Source: Verrucomicrobiota bacterium (GTDB lineage Bacteria > Verrucomicrobiota > Verrucomicrobiia > Opitutales > Opitutaceae). Taken from it: a stretch of DNA of 53,719 bases. This document shows positions 24,220 through 31,607 of this stretch, piece after piece. Where the stretch lies: assembly GCA_016871775.1 (NCBI GenBank), contig VHCI01000009.1, positions 1 to 53,719 on the forward strand, written 5' to 3'. Numbering within the stretch: position 1 is the stretch's first letter; every line of letters begins with the position of its first letter. The position numbers and the translations under genes were made by a program. The notes below the pieces were generated by a model. It saw nothing but the letters and a program-made list of their open reading frames with translations. It was not told the origin of the DNA and did not search any database.

Positions 24220-25200
24220 ATGAGCCTCCGCCCCCTCAGCTCCCTGATCGCCCTGCTTTCCCTTCTCAGCCTCAAGGCTCGCGCCGCCGACCTGCGCATC
24301 GGCCTCATTGGCCTGGACACCTCGCACGTCATCGCCTTCACCAAGACCCTCAACGACCCCAAGGCCAAGGACCATGTGCCCGGCGCGCGCGTCGTGGCGG
24401 TGTTCAAGGGGGGCAGCCCGGACATCCCCTCCAGCGCGAACCGTGTCGAGGGCTTCACCCGGGACCTGTTGAAGTACCCCGAGATCAAGCTGTACGGCGC
24501 CGTGGCGGAGCTGGTGAAGAATGTGGACGCGGTGATGATCGAGAGCGTCGACGGCCGCCCGCACCTGAAGTACGCGCAGGAGGTCCTGCCCTCGGGGAAG
24601 CCGACCTTCATCGACAAGCCCGTCGGCGGGTCCCTACGCGACTCGATCGCGATCTACGCCCTCGCGAAGAAGCACCACACGCCTGTCTTCAGCTCCTCCT
24701 CGCTGCGCCAAGCGGTGCAGGCGGCGCTCAAGGACGTGAAGTACGGGGAGCTGCGCGGCGCGACCACCTTCGGCCCCTGCGAGATCGAGCCGACCCACCC
24801 GGACCTGTACTGGTACGGTATCCACGCCTGCGAGATGCTCTACACCGTGATGGGCACCGGCTGCGTGACCGTGCAGCGGACCCACACCCAGCACGTGGAC
24901 GTCGTCACCGGCGTCTGGGCGGACGGGCGGGTGGGCACAGTGCGGGGCAACCGCGCGACCAAGGGCGCCTACGGGCTGACCGTGTTCGGCTCGACGAACG
25001 TGGTGAGTCCGGAGATCAAGACCGGTTACGCGCCGCTGCTGCGCGAGGTGGTGAACTTCTTCCAGACGCGCGTGCCGCCGGTGTCGGCCGAGGAGACGCT
25101 GGAGCTGATGGCGTTTATGGAGGCGGCGGACGAGAGCAAGCGGCGCGGCGGCGCGGCGGTGAAGGTCGCCGACGTGGTGGCGGCGAACCAGCCCCGCTGA
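24220..25200 (+). CDS. Exported Gfo/Idh/MocA-family oxidoreductase
   Basis: A 326-residue protein with an N-terminal signal peptide (SSLIALLSLLSLKARA) followed directly by the Rossmann strand LRIGLIGLDTSHVIAF, the hallmark of the Gfo/Idh/MocA group. The usual EKP motif is TFIDKPVGG. The later HACEMLYTVMGTG holds the conserved His of the active-site region. A signal on an NAD(P)-dependent enzyme is unusual; several planctomycete and verrucomicrobial members have it and are thought to carry a tightly bound cofactor, as glucose-fructose oxidoreductase does. The ATG at 24220 begins the signal peptide. It could oxidise a sugar in the periplasm and feed the cluster. Confidence 0.85.
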   Translation: MSLRPLSSLIALLSLLSLKARAADLRIGLIGLDTSHVIAFTKTLNDPKAKDHVPGARVVAVFKGGSPDIPSSANRVEGFTRDLLKYPEIKLYGAVAELVKNVDAVMIESVDGRPHLKYAQEVLPSGKPTFIDKPVGGSLRDSIAIYALAKKHHTPVFSSSSLRQAVQAALKDVKYGELRGATTFGPCEIEPTHPDLYWYGIHACEMLYTVMGTGCVTVQRTHTQHVDVVTGVWADGRVGTVRGNRATKGAYGLTVFGSTNVVSPEIKTGYAPLLREVVNFFQTRVPPVSAEETLELMAFMEAADESKRRGGAAVKVADVVAANQPR

Positions 25201-25286
25201 GCGCCGCGCCAGCCGGGGTGGTTTTCGCTTGGTCGCGCCCGGCCGGCTCCGTTAGCCCTTCTTTTCAACCTTTCCCCGCTCAGCCG

Positions 25287-26174
25287 ATGAATTTTCCCGC
25301 CCGCTTAACCGTCATTTCCGATGAGATCTCGCAGGACCTGCCGGACCTCGTCCGTTTTGCGAAGGAGTTCGGCCTGCCCGGCTACGAGCTCCGCAGCATG
25401 TTCGGGCGCGCCTTCAAGGACCTCACCCCGGCCGACATCGCCGAGGTGAAGCGCGTGGCGCGCGGGGAGGGCTGGCGGATCTTCGGGTGCTCGTCGCCGG
25501 TGTTCAAATGCGACCTCGATGAAGCCGCGGCGGTGCGGGCGCACGTCGACGAGTTCCGGCGGACGCTCGGCGTGGCCCACGAGCTGGGCTGCGACCTGAT
25601 CCGCGTGTTCACCTTCCTGCGTCGCGCGGCGGCGGGAAACGCGGCGGCCCTGCCGCGGATCGTCGCGCACCTCGGCGCGCTGGCGGACGCCGCCAAGGGC
25701 ACGTCCGTCCGGATCGGCGTGGAGAACGAGGCCTCGTGCATCATCGGCACCGGCCTCGAGGCGGCGGAGCTCCTCCGGCACCTGCCCGACCCGCGCTTCG
25801 GGATCGTCTGGGATCCGTGCAACGTCCTGTACACGCCGGGCGCGCCGGCGGACGCGACCGCGGGGTTCACCGCGCTGCGCGGGCGGATCCACCACATCCA
25901 CGTGAAGGACGCGCGCCGCGTGACGCCGAAGCCCGGCTCCCATCCGGCGGTGGCGGCGCCCGTGGGCCTCGGCCACGTGGGCTGGACGGCGCACCTCGTG
26001 GAGATCGCGCGGAGCGGCTACGAGGGGCGGTTCTCGCTGGAGACGCACTGGCGGGTGATCCCGATCGCGGAGGCGGACCTGCACCTGCCGGCGGGCTACG
26101 GCTTCTCGCGCGGCGGCGAGGAGGCCTCGCGCATCTGCCTGCACAACCTCCGCGAGATCCTGCCGGCGGCCTGA
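25287..26174 (+). CDS. Sugar phosphate isomerase/epimerase-type TIM barrel
   Basis: A 295-residue protein of the xylose isomerase-like TIM-barrel superfamily. Key blocks are VISDEISQDLPDLVRFAKEF, YELRS (strand 2), CDLIRVFTF, IGVENEASC (Glu metal ligand), GIVWDPCNVLY (Asp) and HHIHVKDARR (His and Asp), and EGRFSLETHW (Glu). These supply the usual divalent-metal site. The ATG at 25287 begins immediately before the first strand. Substrate unknown; companions are an aldolase and a Gfo/Idh enzyme, so it is likely to isomerise a keto sugar or inositol-like acid of the same route. Confidence 0.88.
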   Translation: MNFPARLTVISDEISQDLPDLVRFAKEFGLPGYELRSMFGRAFKDLTPADIAEVKRVARGEGWRIFGCSSPVFKCDLDEAAAVRAHVDEFRRTLGVAHELGCDLIRVFTFLRRAAAGNAAALPRIVAHLGALADAAKGTSVRIGVENEASCIIGTGLEAAELLRHLPDPRFGIVWDPCNVLYTPGAPADATAGFTALRGRIHHIHVKDARRVTPKPGSHPAVAAPVGLGHVGWTAHLVEIARSGYEGRFSLETHWRVIPIAEADLHLPAGYGFSRGGEEASRICLHNLREILPAA

Positions 26175-26190
26175 GCGGAGGGAGGGCGCC

Positions 26191-26910
26191 GTGACCGTCA
26201 TCCACCCGCTCCGGCTACGGCTCTCGAACGCCTACCTGCTCACCGGTGACCACCGGCCGGTCCTGGTCGACACCGGTTCGCCGGGCGACGGCGCGGCCCT
26301 CGCGGCCGGTTGCGCCGCCGCGGGCGTGGATCCGGGGGACCTCGCGCTGATCCTCCACACGCACGTCCACTCCGACCACGGCGGCAACACGGCGGAGCTT
26401 GCCCGGCGCGCGCGCTGCCCCGTGAGCCACCACGAGGGCGACCGCGCGCTGGCGGCGCAGGGGCACAACGGCCCGCTCCGCGGCGTGGGCCTGCGCGGCC
26501 GGCTGATGGCGCCGTTCTTCTCCCGCACGGCCTTCCCGTCGTTCACCGCCGACCTGCCCGCCACCGACGGGCAGCGCCTCGACGGTTTCGGCGTCGCCGC
26601 GACCGTGCTCCACACGCCCGGCCACACCGGGGGATCCATCTCGATCGTGCTCGATGCCGGGGACGCGATCGTCGGCGACCTGCTGATGGGCGGCCATCTG
26701 GGCGGCAAGATCCGGCCGGGGAAGCCCGGTTTCCATTACTTCGCCGAGGACGCGGCGACGATTCCGCGCAGCCTCGACCGCCTGCTGGCCGTGACCCGCG
26801 GCCGGCTCCACGTCGGGCACGGCGGCCCCTTGGCCCACGCGGACGTCGCCCGCTGGCGGGACGCACAACGGGCGCGGCTCAGGCGGGTCGCGGACCCGGT
26901 CACGCCCTGA
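26191..26910 (+). CDS. MBL-fold metallo-hydrolase
   Basis: A 239-residue metallo-beta-lactamase-fold hydrolase with a GTG start preceded by an excellent ribosome binding site (GGAGGG at 26181-26186). The zinc motif is LHTHVHSDHGG (His58, His60, Asp62, His63), followed by TPGHTGGSISI (His ligand), AIVGDLLMGG (Asp) and a terminal VGHGGPL (His). It is in the general glyoxalase II/MBL group; the substrate could be a thioester or lactone made in the pathway of the four preceding genes. The gap to the TIM-barrel gene is 16 bases. Confidence 0.9.
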   Translation: MTVIHPLRLRLSNAYLLTGDHRPVLVDTGSPGDGAALAAGCAAAGVDPGDLALILHTHVHSDHGGNTAELARRARCPVSHHEGDRALAAQGHNGPLRGVGLRGRLMAPFFSRTAFPSFTADLPATDGQRLDGFGVAATVLHTPGHTGGSISIVLDAGDAIVGDLLMGGHLGGKIRPGKPGFHYFAEDAATIPRSLDRLLAVTRGRLHVGHGGPLAHADVARWRDAQRARLRRVADPVTP

Positions 26911-27050
26911 ATCCGGAGCCCTGGGCGGGGGAGTTTTCCCGTAACCGGCCGGGGACCGGTTGCGCCTCAGACGTTGCAGCGCCTTCCCGGCCCGCCATCG
27001 GCCGCGCGGGAGCGGCGCGACGCAAACCGATCCCTCCCTCCGTCCGCCCG
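26911..27050 (+). other. Intergenic region before the Spy-like gene
   Basis: This 140-base stretch separates the five-gene cluster from the Spy-like gene. It contains no obvious terminator hairpin with a T tract, and no clear promoter could be picked out by eye. Nothing else is seen in it. Confidence 0.3.
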
Positions 27051-27464
27051 ATGAAAACGCCTCCCCTCCCCCGTATCCTCCCCGCGCTGGTCGCGGGCCT
27101 CCTGATGACGCTGTCCCCGGTCGTGGCCGCGGCCGCGGAAGGCGCCGGCAAGTCCGGGGAATCCGGTCGTGCCTCGTCCGCCCGCGAGCGCCTCCAGGCG
27201 ACTCTGGCGGAACTCAACCTGACCCCCGAGCAGAAGGAGAGGTTGACCCCGGTCCTCCGGGCCGAGTTGGAGCAGCTCGCCGCGTTGCGGGGAGAACAGA
27301 GCCTCACCGTGCGTGAGCGGCTGCAACGGCTAAAGGCCGTGCAGGAGGAGACGGCGCCGAAGGTGAAGGCGATCCTGACGGCGGAGCAGTTCGTGAAATG
27401 GGAGCAGCAGCGGGCCAAGGCGCGCGCACAACTGCAGGAGCGAGCCCGCGACCGGCGCCGCTGA
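27051..27464 (+). CDS. Spy/CpxP-like periplasmic protein with LTxxQ motifs
   Basis: A 137-residue protein with a clear signal peptide (ILPALVAGLLMTLSPVVAAAA). The mature chain is all-helical with two LTxxQ motifs, NLTPEQKERL and ILTAEQFVKW, the signature of the Spy/CpxP family of periplasmic chaperones and stress sensors; in this phylum many paralogues exist. The tail is a basic Arg/Gln-rich helix (KARAQLQERARDRRR), which might bind nucleic acid or membrane surface. It starts with ATG at 27051. Expected role: chaperone or sensor in the periplasm. Confidence 0.85.
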   Translation: MKTPPLPRILPALVAGLLMTLSPVVAAAAEGAGKSGESGRASSARERLQATLAELNLTPEQKERLTPVLRAELEQLAALRGEQSLTVRERLQRLKAVQEETAPKVKAILTAEQFVKWEQQRAKARAQLQERARDRRR

Positions 27465-27510
27465 TCCGGCCCCGGCCACGAGCACCCAACCCGGCGCCGC
27501 AAACCGCACG

Positions 27511-28899
27511 ATGACCGCCCGATTTATCCGCCTCCGCCTCGCCGCCGCGCTCGCCCTCGCGGCCACCGCGGGCTGCCCGCTCCGCGCCGCGGCCCCGCCC
27601 GAGCGGGAGGCCAGCGTGCTCGAATACCTCTCGATCGACGGGCGCCGGATCCCGGCCGTCCTCTCGATGCCGCGGGGCACCGGGCCCTTCCCGGCCGTGG
27701 TGACGATCCACGGCGGCGAGGGGGACCGGGAGGTCAATTACCTGCGCACGCTCGCCCTCGCGAACGACGCCACGCCCACCGTCACGACCCTGAACGCCCA
27801 GCCGTGGGCGATCCTGGCGATCGACTACCGCAACGGCCTGTTCGGGCTCGAGGAGGAGGATGTCGTGGCGGGCATCCGCTTCGCGAAGACGCTGTCGCGG
27901 GTGGATCCCGCGCGGGTGGGCGTGCTCGGCGGGAGCCACGGCGGTCAACTCGCGCTGCGGGCTGCGATCAAGCTGGGCCGGGAGTTCCGCTGCGTGGCCG
28001 TGGGCTCACCGTGGATGACCGATCCGTTCGTCTATATGCTGGGCCGGCCCGACGAGCCGCCGCTCTCGCTCGTCTCCGCGGCATCGCGCCAGCTCATCCC
28101 GGCCAACGGGCGCCAGCTCTACACTGGCCTCGTCCGCCGCACCGGCTCGGACGCCGAGGCCCGGCGGGTGATGCAGGAGTTCTCGATCGAGGCGAACGCG
28201 GCGCGCATCCTCGTGCCGTCGCTCTTCCTCACGAGCCTCGGGGATGAGCAGGTGCCCCACCTGCTGATCAAGCCAACCTTTGACCTGCTGCGCGCGGCGG
28301 GGCGGGACGTGACGGTGTTCACGGTGGAGCAGAGCCGCCACGGCTTCTACTGGGGGCGGGACGAGGGTGGCGCCCGCGCGGGCCTGGGCCCGAAGACGGT
28401 GACCGAGCTGGCGGAGGAGCAGGCGACCCGCGACCAGATCGTGGCGTTCTTCACCCGGCACTTCGCCGCCGCGGCGGAACCGGCCGGGCCGCCCGCGAGC
28501 CTGGTCAACCTGTCGGTGCGGGGGCGCGTGGGCACGGGTGACGACGTGCTGATCTCGGGCTTCGTGCTGGGCGCGGGCGAGGCGCGGCCGGTGCTGCTGC
28601 GGGCGGCGGGGCCCGCCCTCGCGGGGGCACCGTTCAACGTCCCGGGCACGCTGGCCCGGCCGGTGTTGTCGGTCTTCCGGGGCGGCCAGCGCCTCGCGAC
28701 CAACACGGGCTGGGGCACGGCGGCGAACCCGGCCGAGATCCGCGCCGCGGCGCAGCGGGTCGGCGCGTTCCCGCTGCCGGAGGGCGGGGCCGACAGCGCG
28801 CTGCTGCTCACGCTGTCCCCGGGCGCCTACACGATCCAGATCGCGGGCCTGAACGACACGACCGGCCTCGCGCTCGCGGAGGTCTACGAGGCGCCGTGA
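27511..28899 (+). CDS. Exported alpha/beta hydrolase with Opitutaceae C-terminal beta module
   Basis: A 462-residue protein. After a signal or lipoprotein-like leader (AALALAATAGCPLRA) comes an alpha/beta hydrolase (about 35-320): oxyanion strand VVTIHGGEGD, nucleophile elbow GGSHGG (Ser142), acid near SLGDEQVPH and catalytic His in QSRHGFYW. Residues ~330-462 form a beta-rich module, LVNLSVRGRVGTGDDVLISGFVLG, HLLRAAGPAL-like, NTGWGTA, and LLLTLSPGAYTIQIAG; this module is recurrent at the C-termini of exported proteins in Opitutaceae. Predicted serine esterase or peptidase outside the cytoplasm. Function of the module is unknown. Confidence 0.85.
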   Translation: MTARFIRLRLAAALALAATAGCPLRAAAPPEREASVLEYLSIDGRRIPAVLSMPRGTGPFPAVVTIHGGEGDREVNYLRTLALANDATPTVTTLNAQPWAILAIDYRNGLFGLEEEDVVAGIRFAKTLSRVDPARVGVLGGSHGGQLALRAAIKLGREFRCVAVGSPWMTDPFVYMLGRPDEPPLSLVSAASRQLIPANGRQLYTGLVRRTGSDAEARRVMQEFSIEANAARILVPSLFLTSLGDEQVPHLLIKPTFDLLRAAGRDVTVFTVEQSRHGFYWGRDEGGARAGLGPKTVTELAEEQATRDQIVAFFTRHFAAAAEPAGPPASLVNLSVRGRVGTGDDVLISGFVLGAGEARPVLLRAAGPALAGAPFNVPGTLARPVLSVFRGGQRLATNTGWGTAANPAEIRAAAQRVGAFPLPEGGADSALLLTLSPGAYTIQIAGLNDTTGLALAEVYEAP

Positions 28900-28971
28900 C
28901 CGGGAACGCGGCGGCGATCCGTCCTTGCCGCGGGCCGCGCGCGGTTATGCTCACCTCCAGCTCCCGCGCCG

Positions 28972-30108
28972 ATGCCCCCGCGTTCCGTCCTCGCCCTTGG
29001 CCTGCTGGGCCTCATCCCTCCGGACTTCGCGGTGGCGGCCTCCGTGGCGGAGACATTCCGGCGTCTCGACCGTGACGGGGACGGGAAGCTGACGCGCGAG
29101 GAAGCCGGCCCGGCGCCGTTTTTCGATCCGGCGGACGCGGATCGTGACGGCACCCTGACCCTCGCGGAGCTGGAGCGTCACGCCCGGAGCCGCCCACCGG
29201 CGAATGCGGGGCGGGGGGCCGGGATGGAGGGGGACGGGGCGGGCCCCGCGGACAGCCGGGTCCGGCCCGCCGCGGTTTCCGAGACCGACAGTCCGCTCCT
29301 GAGCCTGGACACGACCGCGGCGGATGGGAGGACGGTCCGGGCCTACTGGCGCCGGCCCGCGGGCGCGGGGGCGTGGCCGGTCATCGTCTTCATCCACGGC
29401 GGACTTTCGCGCCAGGAGGACGCGATCCTGATGCGGCAACTCCGGGTGAATCCGGTCACCACGCGCCTGCTGGAGCGGGGCTACATCGTGGCGCACGCCA
29501 CCTTCCGGACCTACGAGCAGGACATCCAATCGCGGGGTCCGATCGAGGATGTTCGGGCCGTGGTCCAGGCCCTCGCGCGGGAAACGGCGGTGGACCCGCG
29601 CCGGATCGCGTTGTTTGGCGGCAGCGGGGGCGGGAGCATCGCGTTGGAGCTGGGCGCCGATCCCGCGGTGCGCGCCGTGGTGGCCGGGGAACCCGCGACC
29701 CTCATCTACACCGGGATGCTGACCACCGGCGAGTACGGCCCGCGGCTCGCGATGATGGCGGATCCCGCCCGGCACCTCACCCCGGAGCTGCGCGCCGCGA
29801 CCCGGGCGAAGCTCCGCGGGCTGCGGGCCCCGGTGCTCATCCTGCACAGCGACCAGCACGATCTGCGCAAGCTGAACGCGCCCCTGTTCCTTCCCCTGAT
29901 GCGGGAGGAGGGGGTCGCGGTGGAGTACCGGGAGTATCCGGGTTACGGGCACGGCTTCTACTTCGGCGGGGGCGATGACCGCTGGGGCAAGGGGGCCGAC
30001 GAGTCGGTGGTGGCGGCCGTCGTGCGGGACGTCGCAGACTTCCTCGCGCGCGCGCTGCCCGCGGCCACGGACGGGGGGGCACCGGGCGGTCGGCCGGGAA
30101 AGCCGTGA
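28972..30108 (+). CDS. Exported alpha/beta hydrolase with N-terminal EF-hand pair
   Basis: A 378-residue protein. A signal peptide (VLALGLLGLIPPDFAVA) is followed by two calcium-binding loops, DRDGDGKLTREE and DADRDGTLTLAE, both with Asp/Asn at positions 1, 3 and 5 and Glu at 12. A Pro/Gly linker leads to a hydrolase domain (about 115-370): FIHGGLSRQE, nucleophile LFGGSGGGSIAL, HSDQHDL (acid) and YPGYGHGFYFGG (His). The EF-hands suggest calcium is needed for activity or for attachment. It is probably a prolyl-oligopeptidase-like esterase. It sits 72 bases after a related hydrolase and converges on the VapC gene. Confidence 0.85.
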   Translation: MPPRSVLALGLLGLIPPDFAVAASVAETFRRLDRDGDGKLTREEAGPAPFFDPADADRDGTLTLAELERHARSRPPANAGRGAGMEGDGAGPADSRVRPAAVSETDSPLLSLDTTAADGRTVRAYWRRPAGAGAWPVIVFIHGGLSRQEDAILMRQLRVNPVTTRLLERGYIVAHATFRTYEQDIQSRGPIEDVRAVVQALARETAVDPRRIALFGGSGGGSIALELGADPAVRAVVAGEPATLIYTGMLTTGEYGPRLAMMADPARHLTPELRAATRAKLRGLRAPVLILHSDQHDLRKLNAPLFLPLMREEGVAVEYREYPGYGHGFYFGGGDDRWGKGADESVVAAVVRDVADFLARALPAATDGGAPGGRPGKP

Positions 30109-30110
30109 GG

Positions 30111-30566
30111 TCAGCCGCCCGGCGCGAGGACCCGGAGACCGGCGGCTTGGGCGAGGGCACGCTGGCGGAGATCAAAGGTGACGAAGACCCGGGCCTCCAG
30201 TTCCAGCGCGCCGGCGACGTGCACCACATCCAACGTGCGGGTGCCGAGGATTCGGCTGTGTTCCCGACTCAGTGCGGCCGCGCGCCGGAAAACCGCCCGC
30301 CAAGGCAATTCGACCTCCACGAAACGCCCCTGCTCGAAATCCTCGTCCAGAGCCGCGAGGGCGCCGGCACAGGCCCGCTCGGTGATCAACCCGCGGTATG
30401 CCGCCAGCGAGATGCCATTGATGATCTCAACCCGGCCGTGCCCGGTTACGCCCAGGGGGCCGCGGGTCGTGGCGCGCCAAGCAGCCACCTCCCGCGACTC
30501 CGGCTCGTGCAGGAAGAGCTTCAGCAGGGCGCTGGGGTCAGCGTAGATCCGCTCAGCGGTCGCCAC
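30111..30566 (-). CDS. PIN-domain toxin (VapC-type ribonuclease)
   Basis: A 151-residue PIN protein with all four acidic catalytic positions in place: Asp10 (YADPSALLK), Glu47 (GRVEIING), Asp113 (RTLDVVHV) and Asp132 (FVTFDLRQ). Such proteins cleave tRNA or other RNA with Mg2+ and are type II toxins. The start at 30566 overlaps the antitoxin gene by 14 bases, so the pair is translationally coupled. The stop is 2 bases from the convergent hydrolase stop. Length is slightly above the VapC norm. Expected to be inactive while bound by its antitoxin. Confidence 0.9.
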   Translation of the reverse strand: MATAERIYADPSALLKLFLHEPESREVAAWRATTRGPLGVTGHGRVEIINGISLAAYRGLITERACAGALAALDEDFEQGRFVEVELPWRAVFRRAAALSREHSRILGTRTLDVVHVAGALELEARVFVTFDLRQRALAQAAGLRVLAPGG

Positions 30567-30804
30567 GGTTCTCCTCGTGGAGTTCCCTGGCCCGGTCCGC
30601 GGACATCGGCTTGGGCTGCAGCTCCGTCAACCGGGCCCAATAATCCACCGGGGCCGGCGACCTTTTGCGGGGCGGCGCGTACGGGATCAATCGGTAGCGG
30701 GCCTCGCCGCTCTCCGTGAGCACCACCTCACCCTCCCGCTCCAGCAGTTTCCGGACCTTGGGGAAGCAGTTGCGGAGATCGCGGATCGTGGCGGTGGGAG
30801 GCAT
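30553..30804 (-). CDS. Phd/YefM or VapB-type antitoxin
   Basis: An 83-residue protein beginning MPPTATIRDLRNCFPKVRKL (ATG at 30804). The N-terminal half has the Phd/YefM fold with the RDLR...F...L pattern and VVLTESGEARYRLIPY strand; the C-terminal half is Pro-rich and charged (DYWARLTELQPKPM, ending EENRGDR), the part that would wrap the toxin. The upstream frame is open farther but has no good start and lies opposite another gene, so the short form is chosen. It should bind DNA at the palindrome at 30805-30826 to repress the pair. Confidence 0.8.
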   Translation of the reverse strand: MPPTATIRDLRNCFPKVRKLLEREGEVVLTESGEARYRLIPYAPPRKRSPAPVDYWARLTELQPKPMSADRARELHEENRGDR

Positions 30805-30842
30805 TGTGAGACTAATTTGTATCACACTTTTCTCGCTGTCAA
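30805..30842 (-). promoter_or_regulatory. Toxin-antitoxin promoter and operator
   Basis: On the minus strand a consensus -35 TTGACA (30837-30842) is followed 15 bases later by an extended -10, TGATACAAA (TACAAA at 30816-30821). Over the -10 lies TGTGA-N12-TCACA (30805-30826), an inverted repeat touching the antitoxin start. Repeats overlapping the promoter are the usual target of Phd/VapB antitoxins. The 15-base spacing is short, which is why the extended -10 matters. Confidence 0.55.
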
Positions 30843-31141
30843 TCCGCGCGTGCCCAGGCCACCGCAACCCCGGCCGCCGGGGTCGGCAGTGGGGTGACCT
30901 CCAGGGCGCGTAACTGCGCCAGTTCCGCGAGGGCCGGCGCGTGGCCGACCTCCAGCAGGAAGCGCCACGCCGCCAGCACCCGTCGCTGGAGCAGCACGCG
31001 CTCGTCCGCCGTCGCGAGGGTGAGGCCCGGGACCGACGGCGCCTCCGGTGGCGGGATCGCCGCCTCCTGCTCCGCGGCGTCCCGCGCTGCCGACTCGGCC
31101 GCCGGCAACGGGACGAGGGCAAGGAGGGCTGGCCACAGCAA
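30839..31141 (-). CDS. Possible small exported protein (uncertain)
   Basis: A 100-residue frame starting at TTG 31141 reads MLWPALLALVPLPAAES, a convincing signal-peptide core, then an Ala/Glu/Pro-rich linker and a helix (DERVLLQRRVLAAWRFLLEVG). The open frame extends upstream (ending RLPALPRALLW) but has no strong start, so TTG is only a guess. It has no recognised family. Its stop overlaps the -35 of the toxin-antitoxin promoter. It may be a real small periplasmic protein or a chance open frame in GC-rich DNA. Confidence 0.35.
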   Translation of the reverse strand: MLWPALLALVPLPAAESAARDAAEQEAAIPPPEAPSVPGLTLATADERVLLQRRVLAAWRFLLEVGHAPALAELAQLRALEVTPLPTPAAGVAVAWARAD

Positions 31142-31607
31142 GGCACGAGGCAGGGCAGGAAGGCGCAGCGAAGAGGAAAAGGGCGCGGCCGCGAGTCCGG
31201 CGTCGCGCTCGCGGCGATCGCCGGCGGCAGTAGCTCCGGCAGGACTTGGCTCCCGCGGGCGCTTCGATCTCCCCTTCTACCGCGACGCCGCCGCGTCCCG
31301 GCGGCGGGAGCGGCGCCTCGAGCGGGACGTCCGCCTCCGTGCGGCGCCAGTGGCGGGAACAGGTCGAGCCGATGTTCCGCCGCTACGCGGCGCCCCAACG
31401 CGACCACGCCCCCGTGGTGGTCGTCGGCGAACTGGAGGAGGCGGCGCTGAAGGACCTGAGCCACCGCATCCCGCCCTCCTGCCCGCTTGGCGCCGCCGCC
31501 GCTAGCCGGAAGGACGCGGTCGCCCACTTTGCCCGATTCCGCTCTGGCCAAGCCGGCGCGCCCACGTACGTTCTTACCCTCCCGCCGGTTCCGGCGCGCC
31601 CTGCCCT
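31142..31607. other. 466-base stretch without a confident gene
   Basis: Both strands are GC-rich and all frames are broken or low in known features. A plus frame (31246-31611) contains an ordered piece around 31345-31470 (WREQVEPMFRRYAA, then HAPVVVVGELEEAALKDLSHR) whose ATGA stop overlaps the receptor start, but I do not recognise it and the frame begins with an unlikely Pro/Ala/Ser tract. It may be a decayed gene. The last 55 bases hold the receptor promoter area. Confidence 0.3.
31553..31601. repeat. Two 11-bp direct repeats upstream of receptor 2
   Basis: CCGGCGCGCCC occurs at 31553-31563 and 31591-31601, 38 bases apart, in the 55 bases before the second TonB receptor start. Each contains GGCGCGCC, and between them lies ACGTACGT (31564-31571), an 8-bp palindrome. 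The arrangement could be a tandem regulator site or a coincidence of GC-rich DNA. Confidence 0.3.

Noticed and set aside
27304-27948. Open frame opposite the Spy-like and hydrolase genes
   Set aside because: It runs antisense through two supported genes and has no family signature.
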